Positions 1-8,728 of a stretch of 64,000 bases of DNA are shown here, piece by piece; the first letter of the stretch is position 1, and each line of letters opens with the position of its first letter. Under the pieces are notes generated by a model that did not search any database, was not told the DNA's origin, and saw only the letters and a program-made list of their open reading frames with translations. Origin of the DNA: Sphingopyxis sp. FD7 (GTDB taxonomy: Bacteria > Pseudomonadota > Alphaproteobacteria > Sphingomonadales > Sphingomonadaceae); contig NZ_AP017898.1 in NCBI RefSeq assembly GCF_003609835.1, positions 2,418,001 to 2,482,000 on the forward strand, in the 5' to 3' direction. Made by a program: the position numbers and the translations under genes.

Positions 1-429
1 CTTGCGGGCGTCTATTTCACCTTCTCGGCTTTCGCGATGACCGCCTTTGCACGCACCGGCGCGGCCGCCGGGGCCACTGCGATGACCAGCATCAACCGCG
101 TCATCCTGCGCTCGCTGTTCATGCCCCTGTTCCTGGGGTCCAGCCTGTCGAGCCTCGCGCTCGCGATTGTTGGCGCGCTGCACTGGGACCAGCCGGGTGC
201 ATGCGCGGCGCTGGCCGGGGGCGTCATCTATTTCACCGGCATGTTCGTGGTGACGATGCTCTTCAACGTCCCGCGCAACACCGCGCTCGACGCGAGCGAC
301 CCGCAAAGCGAGGCGGGGCGGCTGCTCTGGGCGCGCTATCTCAAGGAATGGACGGCGTGGAACCACGTCCGCACGCTGGCGTCGACCGCGGCGCTGATCC
401 TGTTCGTCGTCGCGCTCGACATGCGTTAG
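1..429 (+). CDS. DUF1772 family membrane protein (5' end outside window)
   Basis: The reading frame is open from the first base, so the gene begins before the window and only its last 142 codons are seen. The visible part carries about four hydrophobic segments. The VYFTFSAF motif at the start and the FNVPRN motif near the middle are typical of the DUF1772 (anthrone oxygenase-like) family of small inner-membrane proteins. The biochemical role of bacterial members is not established. The family call is fairly secure; function is unknown. Confidence 0.7.
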   Translation, partial: LAGVYFTFSAFAMTAFARTGAAAGATAMTSINRVILRSLFMPLFLGSSLSSLALAIVGALHWDQPGACAALAGGVIYFTGMFVVTMLFNVPRNTALDASDPQSEAGRLLWARYLKEWTAWNHVRTLASTAALILFVVALDMR

Positions 430-518
430 CGGCAACGCTTTATTGGCGTTTCCATGTATAGGATGCCCCCGCGGCGTCTGCATCGTGCAGGCGCGGCGCA
501 AGGAATGATGCCGCTCTG

Positions 519-1643
519 ATGAAGCCCGAACTGTCCCTGACCGCCCGTTCGACGTGGCGCGACCCGCCGCCCGAGGGGCCGGCGGGGCCGGGGCGCGCCT
601 TTTGGGCGGCGATCGGCGCGGTGTCGGTGGTCGCCTGCCTCGCCTTCCTGCTGTCGAGCGGGCAGTTTCGCGCGCCGACGTTCTTAGGCCTCTACAGCGT
701 ATCGGTGCCGCTCGATTTCAGGCCCTATGACCCCGAACGCTGGGCGATCATGACCGCCGAGGATTATGAGGCAGCGCTGAAGATCGACCCGACGCTGCCC
801 GACCCGCGCAGCATCGATTTTGCCGACGCGACCGCGCTGCCGCCCGCCGACCCGGCCGCGCTGCGCGAGGAGGCGTTCGTCGGCCCCGCGGCCAAGCCCT
901 ATGTCTTTCGCGGGCTGACCGCGCTCGACCGCGAACGCGCGCATTATTGCCTGACCGCCGCCATCTATTACGAAGCCGCATCCGAAAGCGACGACGGGAT
1001 GCGCGGCGTCGCGCAGACGATCATCAACCGCGTCCGCCACCCGAGCTTTCCGGGCAGCGTTTGCGGCGTCGTGTTCCAGGGGTCGCAACGCGCGGGCGTG
1101 TGCCAGTTCACCTTTGCCTGCGACGGCGCGATGGCGCGCGCGCCCAGCCGCGCCAACTGGCTGCGCGCCAGCCGCGTCGCGGCAGCAGCGCTCGGCGGAC
1201 AGGTCTTTGCCAAGGTCGGGCTTGCGACCCATTATCACACGCAGGCGATCTGGCCGCGCTGGGGCAAAAGCCTGGTGATGACCAACATCGTCGGCGCGCA
1301 TATCTTTCACCGCTGGCGCGGCCGCTGGGGGATGCCCGACGCCTTTCGCGCCCCCTATGCAGGCCGCGAGCCGGTGCCCGGCCCCTATCTGCCCGTCGCG
1401 CAGCAGCTGGCGATCCTGAAAGGCCAGGGCATCGCGCCCGGCGCCGGGCCCCTCCCCGCCCTCACCGGCGCCGCGTCGCTCCCCGACGCCGCCCCCGCGC
1501 CGCTGCCCGGTGCGCTGGTCCCCGCAACCCCCGGCGTCCCGCCCGCCGCAACATCCGCCACGCCAGCCTACGCCGACCCGCGACTCAATCAGTCGGGACA
1601 AATCCGCGAGGAGTTCGCCAAAAGCGGAGAGTGGAAACGCTGA
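519..1643 (+). CDS. Cell wall hydrolase, SleB/Hydrolase_2 family
   Basis: A 374-residue protein predicted to cut peptidoglycan in the periplasm. Residues about 27-48 form one membrane segment (signal anchor). The Hydrolase_2 domain follows at about 140-250, with the AAIYYEAASE motif (candidate catalytic glutamate), then INRVRHP, CQFTFACDG and THYHT, all characteristic of SleB/CwlJ-type hydrolases. The last ~100 residues are Pro/Ala-rich and probably disordered. In non-spore-forming alphaproteobacteria such proteins are thought to act in wall remodelling rather than germination. The start at 519 is preceded only by a weak AAGGA at an unusually long distance. Confidence 0.85.
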   Translation: MKPELSLTARSTWRDPPPEGPAGPGRAFWAAIGAVSVVACLAFLLSSGQFRAPTFLGLYSVSVPLDFRPYDPERWAIMTAEDYEAALKIDPTLPDPRSIDFADATALPPADPAALREEAFVGPAAKPYVFRGLTALDRERAHYCLTAAIYYEAASESDDGMRGVAQTIINRVRHPSFPGSVCGVVFQGSQRAGVCQFTFACDGAMARAPSRANWLRASRVAAAALGGQVFAKVGLATHYHTQAIWPRWGKSLVMTNIVGAHIFHRWRGRWGMPDAFRAPYAGREPVPGPYLPVAQQLAILKGQGIAPGAGPLPALTGAASLPDAAPAPLPGALVPATPGVPPAATSATPAYADPRLNQSGQIREEFAKSGEWKR

Positions 1644-1688
1644 GCCAGGCGGTCTAGGCTGTCACCCTGTCAAAGGAGCGAGGTGGCC

Positions 1689-2075
1689 ATGGGACATGTC
1701 AAAGGCATCGGCGGGCTGTTTTTCCGGGCGCGCGATCCCGATGCGCTCAACGCCTGGTATCGCGAGCGGCTGGGCATCGGCGCCGGCTGCAACGCCGACG
1801 ACACCGGGCCGGTCAACGAATGGGTGTGGAACGTCGCCGCCGGGCCGCTGGTGTTCAGCGCGTTCAAGGCCGACACCGATTATTTCGCCGCCGACAAGCA
1901 ACATATGCTGAACCTGCGCGTCGACGACCTCGACGCCGTGCTCGCCCCGTTTCGCGACGCGGGCGAAGAGATTATCACCAAGCCCGAATGGGACGACCCC
2001 GCCGTCGGCCGCTTCGCGCGCGTCCACGACCCCGAAGGCAATCCGATCGAGCTGTGGGAGCCGCCGCAGGCCTGA
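1689..2075 (+). CDS. VOC (glyoxalase/bleomycin resistance) family protein
   Basis: A 128-residue single-domain vicinal oxygen chelate protein. It opens with GIGGLFFRARDPDALNAWY and ends with the family-typical HDPEGNPIELWEP. The conserved EGNPIELWE glutamate is one of the usual metal ligands. The substrate cannot be told from sequence; small stand-alone VOC proteins include glyoxalases, dioxygenases and resistance proteins. AAAGGAG lies at 1672-1678. ATG at 1689 is 10 bases downstream, and an in-frame GTG at 1683 is a possible alternative start. Confidence 0.85.
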   Translation: MGHVKGIGGLFFRARDPDALNAWYRERLGIGAGCNADDTGPVNEWVWNVAAGPLVFSAFKADTDYFAADKQHMLNLRVDDLDAVLAPFRDAGEEIITKPEWDDPAVGRFARVHDPEGNPIELWEPPQA

Positions 2076-2149
2076 TTGTGACGGGCCAAATGGCAATGTC
2101 GGATTGCGACCGATTGCGGTCTTTTGCCCGAAGGGCGGCGTTGGAACAG

Positions 2150-2224
2150 GATTCGCGCAGAGGCGCAGAGATCGCAGAGTGGAAACGCATTCCCCTCTGC
2201 GATCTCTGCGCCTCTGCGCGAATC
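2150..2224. repeat. Perfect 30-bp inverted repeat, CGCAGAG-type
   Basis: The arm at 2150-2179 is the exact reverse complement of 2195-2224, with a 15-base loop. The arms contain repeated GCAGAG units. A related hairpin built on ACAAAGGA/TCCTTTGT lies at 13307-13367. Repeats of this kind are common between sphingomonad genes. The function is unknown; it could stabilise or end transcripts of the convergent neighbours. Confidence 0.85.
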
Positions 2225-2264
2225 TTATAGAATGCCGCGTTTCGATCGCTTGCAGGCGCGGCGC

Positions 2265-2391
2265 TCCTCCCCGAAACGGGGAGGGGGACCACCGAAGGTG
2301 GTGGAGGGGTACCATCGGTCGAACGCGGCCTATGCGGGCCTGTACCCCTCCACCATGCTTCGCATGGTCCCCCTCCCCCTGCGGGGGAGGA
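2265..2391. repeat. Compound palindromic element, CTCCCC...GGGGAG type
   Basis: A nested palindrome: the outer arms contain CCTCCCCGAAACGGGGAGG and CCTCCCCCTGCGGGGGAGG. Inside, ACCACCGAAGGTGGT faces ACCATGCTTCGCATGGT, with GGAGGGGTAC against GTACCCCTCC. Related elements occur at about 24729-24800 and 51766-51889. It resembles dispersed REP/MITE-like sequences of sphingomonads. Confidence 0.75.
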
Positions 2392-2474
2392 ACGGCAGGA
2401 AACCACCCCAAAGCGGCCCTTCCGCAGAACAGAAAAATTGTGGTCGAACCTTGCTGTCGCCAGCGCCGATACGC

Positions 2475-4184
2475 CTACCGCCCCTGACTGCGCCAGCGTT
2501 TCACCACGCGCTCGATGATCTCGGCCTCGCCGCCCGTTTCGCGCCACAGTTTCGAGAAGAGCGGATCGCTCGACGCAGGCCGCTTTTCCTCTTCGAGCGT
2601 GTCGAGATAGACGCGGATCGGGATCGACACGCCCTCGCCGCACACGATGCACTCGCGGTTGCGCAGCGCGGGGATCGAGTCGATGAAGCCGCGCGCGCCT
2701 TCGGGCATCGCCGCTTTCACGAAATGCTGATCGCGCTCGTTGTTGAGGCGCATCGCGATGATCGTGCCGCACTGCGACAGCACGCCTTCGGCGAGGTCCG
2801 ACGGGCGCTGGGTGATGAGGCCCAGCGACACGCCATATTTGCGGCCCTCCTTGGCGATCCGTTCGAGGATCTTGCGCACCGCCTGTCCCTGGCCAATGTC
2901 CTTCGAGGGGATGTAGCGATGCGCTTCCTCGCAGACGAGCAGGATCGGACGCTGCGGTTCGCCGCGCGACCAGATCGCATAGTCGAAGGTCAGGCGCGAC
3001 AGCACCGCGACGACGACCCCCGTGATGTCGCTGGGCACCCCCGACACGTCGATGATCGAGATCGGCCGCCCGTCCGACGGCAGGCGGAAAATCTTGCCGA
3101 GGAAATTTGCCATCGTGTCGGCGACGAGCATGCCCGAAAACATGAAATTATAGCGCGGGTCGGCGCGCATTTCCTCGATCTTGCCCTTGATGCGCATGAA
3201 GGGCGCGGTCGAGGTCGCCTTGTCGAGCTTGCCCATCTCGTTGGTGAGAATGTTGAGCAGGTCGGATAGCAGATAGGGAATCGGCGAATCGACCGTGATC
3301 TTGGTCATGCCCTCGGCGAGCCGGTTCCTGGTCCGCGCCTGAAGCAGGCAGCGCGCGAGCACGTCGCAGTCCGCCTGGCGGTCGCGCCCCTCGGCGGTGA
3401 CGAACACTTCGCAATGTTCCTCGAAGTTCATCAGCCAATAGGGCATCGCCAGATTGTCGACGTCGAACAGCGCGCCCGTGCCCTTGAACGCCGCCGAATA
3501 TTCGCCATGCGGGTCGATCATCACGATATGACCCTGCGGCGCCAGCTCGCAGATCTTGTGCAGGATGAGCGCGGCGCTGGTCGATTTACCCGTACCCGTC
3601 GAGCCGAGCAGCGCAAAATGCTTGCCCAGCATCGCGTCGACATAGAGCGAGCCGCGGACATCCTTCGTCGGATGCACCGTGCCGATCTCGACATGCGCGC
3701 GCTCGTCGGCGGCGTAAATCTGTTTGAGGTCGGCGCTGGTCGCGGCGAAAACCGGGCTGCCCGGCACGGGGTAGCGCGTCACCCCGCGACGGAAATTGTG
3801 GATGCGCCCGGTGATCTTTTCCTCTTCGCCTTCGCCGAGGAAGTCGATCGTTGCGATGATCAACCCTTCGCCGCGTTCGTGCAATTGCTGATCGCGGATG
3901 CTGGCGACGAGCCAGATATTGCCGACGCGCACCTTTACCTGCGCGCCGACCTGTCCGGCCATCGCCACCGCGGCGTCGCCCGACGAAGACAGGGTGCCGA
4001 TCGTCGCCGCGTCGAGCAGGACGCGCGATGCCGACCCCGAAATATCGACGACTTCGCCGATCAACAGGTCGTCGCGGTGATGGACGGCGCCCGGTGTCAC
4101 CGGAGCCGCCACGCCGCCCCCTGCCAGGCGCACATGCTGCACCGCTGTCGAGTCTCCGGCGCCGAAACCGCCCTGCATGTCCAT
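2475..4184 (-). CDS. HerA-like ATPase (FtsK/HerA superfamily, DUF87)
   Basis: A 569-residue cytosolic P-loop ATPase. Residues about 25-140 fit the HerA N-terminal barrel (HAS-barrel). The Walker A motif GSTGTGKST lies at about 195-203 and the Walker B ILLVCEEAH at about 410-418, followed by RKYGVSLGLITQRPSD, which matches the HerA sensor region. HerA proteins form hexameric DNA translocases. In archaea they work with the NurA nuclease in end resection, and some bacterial ones belong to defence pairs. No nuclease, Sir2 or other partner gene is adjacent here, so a housekeeping DNA-processing role is the plainer guess. Confidence 0.85.
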   Translation of the reverse strand: MDMQGGFGAGDSTAVQHVRLAGGGVAAPVTPGAVHHRDDLLIGEVVDISGSASRVLLDAATIGTLSSSGDAAVAMAGQVGAQVKVRVGNIWLVASIRDQQLHERGEGLIIATIDFLGEGEEEKITGRIHNFRRGVTRYPVPGSPVFAATSADLKQIYAADERAHVEIGTVHPTKDVRGSLYVDAMLGKHFALLGSTGTGKSTSAALILHKICELAPQGHIVMIDPHGEYSAAFKGTGALFDVDNLAMPYWLMNFEEHCEVFVTAEGRDRQADCDVLARCLLQARTRNRLAEGMTKITVDSPIPYLLSDLLNILTNEMGKLDKATSTAPFMRIKGKIEEMRADPRYNFMFSGMLVADTMANFLGKIFRLPSDGRPISIIDVSGVPSDITGVVVAVLSRLTFDYAIWSRGEPQRPILLVCEEAHRYIPSKDIGQGQAVRKILERIAKEGRKYGVSLGLITQRPSDLAEGVLSQCGTIIAMRLNNERDQHFVKAAMPEGARGFIDSIPALRNRECIVCGEGVSIPIRVYLDTLEEEKRPASSDPLFSKLWRETGGEAEIIERVVKRWRSQGR

Positions 4185-4257
4185 AAACCAAGCCCCCGCC
4201 TTTGTGATCCCGCCCCCGGCTATCGCAGAGGAGGGTAAACAAAGCGCTTATGATAGT

Positions 4258-5031
4258 TCAGCGGCGGCGGAAAATCGCCGATGCGGCATAGCCGAGACCG
4301 AGCGACATCAGCACCGCCGACAGACCGTAGAGAAAACCGTGCTCCTCGGCGGCCAGCGCGACGAAGCGCTCGAAGCCGGTCTTGCGGATCTGGACATCGC
4401 GCGATGCGACCGCGAGCACGCGGCCGCGGCTGATCAGATAGGTTTCGGCGCGATAGGTGCCGACCGGAACGCGCGCGGGCACGGGGATGCGCGCACGATA
4501 GAGCACACCTTCGGTAATCTCGACCGCCGAGGGATTTTCGACGAACAGCCCGGCGCGCGTATAAAGGTCGATGAGCCCCGCCTCGAAGCGCTCGAGCGTT
4601 TTCGCCTCCGAAAATCCGGTCGGCGACATCGACAGATTGGCAAGCCCGAGCTCGAAGATTGCCGCCGTGCGCTCGTCGACCAGCCTGTCGATCGGCCGCG
4701 ACGAACCGATGGCGTAAAAGCTGGGCGCGGTGCGCAACCGAATGCTGCTGGCGTTGACCCATATACCCGCGACGCGCCGCTTTTCGCGCAGCACGATCGG
4801 CCGCACCGGCCCCTTCAGCACGACGACGATGTCGGCGCGGTCGTCGGGCAGGCGCTGGCCGGGATAGAGGATCGCCCCGAACAGCAGCAGTTCCTCGCCG
4901 GTGAAGCTGTACTGGATGTCGATCGCGCGGCTCGACACGTCGGGAACGAGCCGTGGATCGGCCGCGTGCGCTGGCGCGAGCGGAAGCAGCGCCAGCGCGA
5001 ACAGTGCGATCAGGGCGCGCATCACGGTCAT
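4258..5031 (-). CDS. TIGR02186-family membrane-anchored periplasmic protein
   Basis: A 257-residue protein with a Sec signal peptide (cleavage likely after PAHA, about residue 23), a long periplasmic domain and one C-terminal membrane helix ending FRRR. It matches the alphaproteobacterial TIGR02186 family, whose function is not known but whose gene usually sits next to a TauE/SafE transporter, as here. ATG at 5031 overlaps the transporter's TGA by four bases (ATGA), so the two are translationally coupled. A role helping anion export is inferred from context only. Confidence 0.8.
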   Translation of the reverse strand: MTVMRALIALFALALLPLAPAHAADPRLVPDVSSRAIDIQYSFTGEELLLFGAILYPGQRLPDDRADIVVVLKGPVRPIVLREKRRVAGIWVNASSIRLRTAPSFYAIGSSRPIDRLVDERTAAIFELGLANLSMSPTGFSEAKTLERFEAGLIDLYTRAGLFVENPSAVEITEGVLYRARIPVPARVPVGTYRAETYLISRGRVLAVASRDVQIRKTGFERFVALAAEEHGFLYGLSAVLMSLGLGYAASAIFRRR

Positions 5032-5936
5032 TGGACGGTGTAGATTTCGTCGGGGCGGATGAAGAGGTCGACCGCCATGCGCGCCGCGACGAGCAGGACG
5101 ATCACCGCCAGCGCCATACGCAGATATTCGGGCTTGACGCTCTGCGCAAAGCGCGCGCCGATCTGCGCGCCCGTCACGCTGCCGAGCAGCAGCAGCCCCG
5201 CGAGCACGATGTCGACCGCGCCGGTCGTCAGCGCGTGAACCATCGTCGTCGCGATCGTCACGAACAATATCTGGAACAGCGAGGTTCCGACGACGACCTG
5301 CGTGCCCATGCCCAGCAGAAAGAGCATCGCGGGCACCATGATGAAGCCGCCGCCGACGCCCAGCAGCATCGTCAAAATGCCCACCACCATGCCGAGGATC
5401 AGCGGCGCGAGCGGCGAGATATAGAGGCCCGAGCGATAGAAGCGCCAGCGCAGCGGCAGGTTGGCGACCATCGGATGATGACGCCGCTTGCGCGCCGGGG
5501 CGGGAAGGCCGGCGCGCATATTCTGCAAGGCGCCCCACGCCTCGCGCGCCATGATGCTGCCGACCGAGCCGAGCAGCGCCACATAAAGCATGTTGATCAC
5601 CGTATCGATCTGCCCCCAGGCGGTGAGCAGTTCAAACAGCCCCGCGCCGATCAGCGACCCCAGAAGCCCGCCCACGACGAGCACCGTGCCCATGCGGAGG
5701 TCAACCCCGCCGCGTTCGAGATGCGCGAGCGCGCCAGACACGCTGGCGCCCGTCACCTGCGTCGCCGCCGATGCCGCGGCCACTGTCGGCGGAATACCGT
5801 AAAAAATGAGGAGCGGCGTCGTCAGGAAGCCGCCGCCGACGCCGAACATGCCCGACAGAAACCCCACGCCGCCGCCGAGCAGGATGATGACCAGCGCGTT
5901 GACCGACAGATTGGCGACTGGAAGATAAAGATCCAC
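5028..5936 (-). CDS. TauE/SafE family sulfite/anion exporter
   Basis: A polytopic inner-membrane protein of about 302 residues built as two repeats, each opening with GMFGVGGGF or TMLLGVGGGF, the hallmark of TauE/SafE (PF01925). Members export sulfite, sulfoacetate or other organosulfur anions; the substrate here is unknown. A soluble, Arg/His-rich loop separates the two halves. The GTG at 5936 (VDLYLPVA...) gives the N-terminus usual for relatives; an in-frame GTG at 5960 would add eight residues. Neither has a convincing ribosome binding site. It overlaps the downstream TIGR02186 gene. Confidence 0.85.
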   Translation of the reverse strand: MDLYLPVANLSVNALVIILLGGGVGFLSGMFGVGGGFLTTPLLIFYGIPPTVAAASAATQVTGASVSGALAHLERGGVDLRMGTVLVVGGLLGSLIGAGLFELLTAWGQIDTVINMLYVALLGSVGSIMAREAWGALQNMRAGLPAPARKRRHHPMVANLPLRWRFYRSGLYISPLAPLILGMVVGILTMLLGVGGGFIMVPAMLFLLGMGTQVVVGTSLFQILFVTIATTMVHALTTGAVDIVLAGLLLLGSVTGAQIGARFAQSVKPEYLRMALAVIVLLVAARMAVDLFIRPDEIYTVQ

Positions 5937-6040
5937 GGAGGCCCCGAAACATGCGTCCACGGCGCAAAACTGCGCCGAGTCCGTCGACCCTAGAGCATTT
6001 TTTCACGGCGGGGAATCGGCTGCGGCGGCTATTTTTGCGG

Positions 6041-7168
6041 TCAGAAGTCGGCCGCGAGCGTCAGCGCGAGGCCGCTTGTCGGTCGCGCGTCGCCCGCAAC
6101 GCGCTGCCGCCAGTCGAGCGCGATCCGGCCGCCCTGCCCCACGTCGGGCAGGCGCAGCGTCAGCCGCGGTCCGACATCGACGCGCGCCGCGCCGGGCTGC
6201 ACCGCGCCCGCCGCCAGCAGGCCGAAGCGCAACGAGGCGCCTTCGCGCCCCAACCCGCGGTCGACCACCACCGCCCCATCGGCGAAAGCGTCGCGGCGGT
6301 GCGCGCCGACGACACCCGCCTGCGCATAGGCATCGAGCCGGAAACCAGCCGGGAGCCGAACGTCGGCGACCCCGCCGCTCGCCATCGCCGCGAGCGCCGT
6401 TCGGCCGTCGCGCCCGGCGGCGACGCGCTGTTCGATCGCCACATCGACCGGCATATCGGCGATCGGCGCGAAGGCCAGACCGAAAGCCGCGTCGCGCTGA
6501 CGCGGCTGCTCGAAAGCGATCGTCGTCCGCGCATAGGCGCGCAGTCGCCCCGCCGCGCCAAAGCCATAGGCCATCCGCACGCCGCCCTGGCTGCTGCCGA
6601 GTTGACTCGACGCACCGATGCCGCGCGGCGCCGCGCCCGATCCGTCGCGAAAATAGAGCCAGGCCGACGCGGACCATCCGCCCATTTGGCGCCCCATCCA
6701 GACTGGCCGCTCCGGCGCGGCGGCGGAGCGGCGGACCGAAACGGACCCATGTGGTTCGTCATGGTCCGTCGGCAGCACGACGTTTCCCGCCGACGCAACA
6801 GGCGGCGAAAAGCGCCGTGCCGCCGACGGCCCGTCGTCGGGACGATGGGGCGTCGCGGTCCCGCGAACGGCCAGCGATATCGCGGCGGACCGGCGGCGCG
6901 GCGGAACGGTTCCGACATTCGCGGGCGCCACGCCGCGTCGCCGATCAACCGAAGCTGACGCGGTCCTGTCATTTCGCCGCGCCGTCGAAGGCCGGGCGTC
7001 ACGGGCCAGGGGCGATGCGGCCGCCCATGGCGCGGACGCGGCTGTGGGCAGCGACGGGTGCGGCGGGTTGCCGAGCGTCATGACGCGCAACAGGATCCAT
7101 CCGCCGACGCATCCCAACAGAAAGCGCAGCGCGGGGGCGTCGCGCCTCGCATCGGCACGGCGTATCAT
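6041..7168 (-). CDS. NfrA C-terminal-domain-like outer membrane protein
   Basis: A 375-residue protein. Residues about 14-31 form a membrane segment or uncleaved signal. Residues about 35-160 are Arg/Pro/Ser-rich and probably disordered. The last ~210 residues have alternating beta-barrel character and end in DWRQRVAGDARP and a terminal Phe, which closely recalls the C-terminal domain of the phage N4 receptor protein NfrA of E. coli. The large TPR-rich N-terminal part of NfrA (about 990 residues in E. coli) is missing. ATG at 7168 overlaps the glycosyltransferase stop by four bases (ATGA). An outer-membrane role in glycan export is inferred from the pairing with an NfrB-like enzyme. Confidence 0.65.
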   Translation of the reverse strand: MIRRADARRDAPALRFLLGCVGGWILLRVMTLGNPPHPSLPTAASAPWAAASPLARDARPSTARRNDRTASASVDRRRGVAPANVGTVPPRRRSAAISLAVRGTATPHRPDDGPSAARRFSPPVASAGNVVLPTDHDEPHGSVSVRRSAAAPERPVWMGRQMGGWSASAWLYFRDGSGAAPRGIGASSQLGSSQGGVRMAYGFGAAGRLRAYARTTIAFEQPRQRDAAFGLAFAPIADMPVDVAIEQRVAAGRDGRTALAAMASGGVADVRLPAGFRLDAYAQAGVVGAHRRDAFADGAVVVDRGLGREGASLRFGLLAAGAVQPGAARVDVGPRLTLRLPDVGQGGRIALDWRQRVAGDARPTSGLALTLAADF

Positions 7169-8619
7169 CGCCGCCGCGCCACTCGCACCGATACCTCCGC
7201 GACCGCAACGCTGCTTTCACTGTGATCGGTCTTGTCCCACACCACCTCGCCGGAGCGCAGCATCCGCCAGTAAAGCAGGATGGAACGCCGCGCCGCAAGC
7301 ATGGCGATGATGTTCGCTACAAAGGCACGCGGGATTGCAAACGCGGCTTCGCGCCCTCCATGACGGCGCGCGGTGAAGTAGATGCGGAGCGCCAAGCGCC
7401 AGCCGAGGAACAGCGAATTGACGACGAGCAGCCATCGCAGCGCCGGACCGGGCTCCATCGCTTGCCAGCCCAGCGCCAATTGCCCCGCCACCCCGACCGC
7501 CAGGAGCACGAGCCCCGCATAGGCGGCAAGCAGGATGAGCGCGGCGAGCGGCGCTCGCCGGTCACGCCAGAGCATCCAGCGCGCAAGCAGAGCGCGTCCG
7601 GTCCAGCCCTGCTTGTGATCGAGGCGGGAGTCAGGCCAGCCGAGATGATCCCAGCCCGCCAGCGCGATCCCGGCGATCCAGCGCGACTTCTGCCGAACAG
7701 CGGTGTCGATGCGTCGCGGAAACGCCCCGCGCGACACAATGGGGTCGCCCGCGGGATCCACCGCGTCGACGAAACACGCGCCCAGGCCATAAGCGCCGAT
7801 GACCATGCCGACCTCATAATCCTCGGTCAGGCTGTCGCCCCGGAAGGGCCGACCGCGTCGCTCGATCGCGAGCAAGGCGAGCGCACTGCGCGACAATGCG
7901 CAACCGACGCCCGCCGAAGGCAGGGGCAGACCGAGACGCGAGCGCACCAACAGATCCTTGCCATGCGCTTCGGCAAACTCGTCCGCATAATGGCCGCCGA
8001 TCCAGCGCGCGCGCCGTTCGATGATCGGCACGACCGGGATCTGCACCATCGCATTCCGGGCCAGATGCTGTCGATAGAGCGCAAGTTCGTGGTGGTGGAC
8101 ATGATCTTCGGCGTCGTGAAGCACGATCGCGGCAAAACGCATGCCCTCCGTCCGTTCGTCGGCGCACAGCGCCGTCCAGAGCCGGTTCAGATTGTCGCCC
8201 TTGGTCGTCGGCCCTTCGCAATCGCCGATCACCAGGCGCAGGCGCCGATCGTCGGCGACCAGCGGCGAGACCGCAGCTATCGTGGCCATATCGTTGGGAT
8301 AGCATCCGATATAGAGCCGGAAACTCTCCCCCTCCCACGCGGCAAGGGTGCGGCGAAGCATCGCGGGCAGGGCAGCGGCTTCGTCCCACGCAGGCACGAA
8401 AACGGCGATGCCACCCGTGATCGGCGGTGCGCTTGCGGTTTCGCATCGGCCCCGCCCACGCGTGGCCAGCCACAGCGCGTCGAGCAACAGATCGTCGATC
8501 CCGATCAACAGGATACCCACCGACGCGAACAGCATCAGTTCGCGGCCAGCCCCCAGCACCAGCCATTCCAGCCACGCGGTCGATAGCCCCACTTGCCAGC
8601 CCCGCCCCACCGATGGCAT
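7165..8619 (-). CDS. NfrB-like membrane glycosyltransferase (GT2)
   Basis: A 484-residue inner-membrane family 2 glycosyltransferase with N-terminal hydrophobic helices, a cytosolic GT-A domain and several C-terminal helices. Visible motifs are IGDCEGPTTKGDNLN, HDAEDHVH (DxD-like metal site), SLTEDYEVG (acceptor/TED site) and RQKSRWIAGI (Q/RxxRW-type processive motif). The layout matches NfrB, which with NfrA makes an exopolysaccharide in E. coli. At 484 residues it is much shorter than E. coli NfrB (about 745) and shows no C-terminal c-di-GMP-binding extension. ATG 8619 has AAGGA eight bases upstream, so it is preferred to the TTG at 8649. Confidence 0.75.
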   Translation of the reverse strand: MPSVGRGWQVGLSTAWLEWLVLGAGRELMLFASVGILLIGIDDLLLDALWLATRGRGRCETASAPPITGGIAVFVPAWDEAAALPAMLRRTLAAWEGESFRLYIGCYPNDMATIAAVSPLVADDRRLRLVIGDCEGPTTKGDNLNRLWTALCADERTEGMRFAAIVLHDAEDHVHHHELALYRQHLARNAMVQIPVVPIIERRARWIGGHYADEFAEAHGKDLLVRSRLGLPLPSAGVGCALSRSALALLAIERRGRPFRGDSLTEDYEVGMVIGAYGLGACFVDAVDPAGDPIVSRGAFPRRIDTAVRQKSRWIAGIALAGWDHLGWPDSRLDHKQGWTGRALLARWMLWRDRRAPLAALILLAAYAGLVLLAVGVAGQLALGWQAMEPGPALRWLLVVNSLFLGWRLALRIYFTARRHGGREAAFAIPRAFVANIIAMLAARRSILLYWRMLRSGEVVWDKTDHSESSVAVAEVSVRVARRR

Positions 8620-8728
8620 GGCGCCATCCTTGGCAAGAATGCTAATCAAGCCCGCTCATTTGTAAAGCAGCGCCCCCACCGCTAAGCAATTGTCACAACA
8701 GTTGACGAAACAAGGACATAATCCGCCC

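Larger units (their letters stand above)
2076..2474. other. Gene-free gap filled with two inverted-repeat elements
   Basis: No supported gene lies here. The gap holds a perfect 30-bp inverted repeat (2150-2224) and a second compound palindromic element (about 2265-2391), listed separately. Both lie between convergent genes (the VOC protein and the HerA-like ATPase), so either could serve as a bidirectional terminator, though no clear T-tract follows either. Confidence 0.7.

Noticed and set aside
2475..4184. HerA as part of an anti-phage pair
   Set aside because: No Sir2, DUF4297, nuclease or NurA gene adjoins it; neighbours are ordinary chromosomal genes.
4258..5538. 426-residue version of the TIGR02186 protein
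   Set aside because: The first ~169 residues are the TauE/SafE gene read out of frame; the signal peptide and ATGA overlap place the start at 5031.
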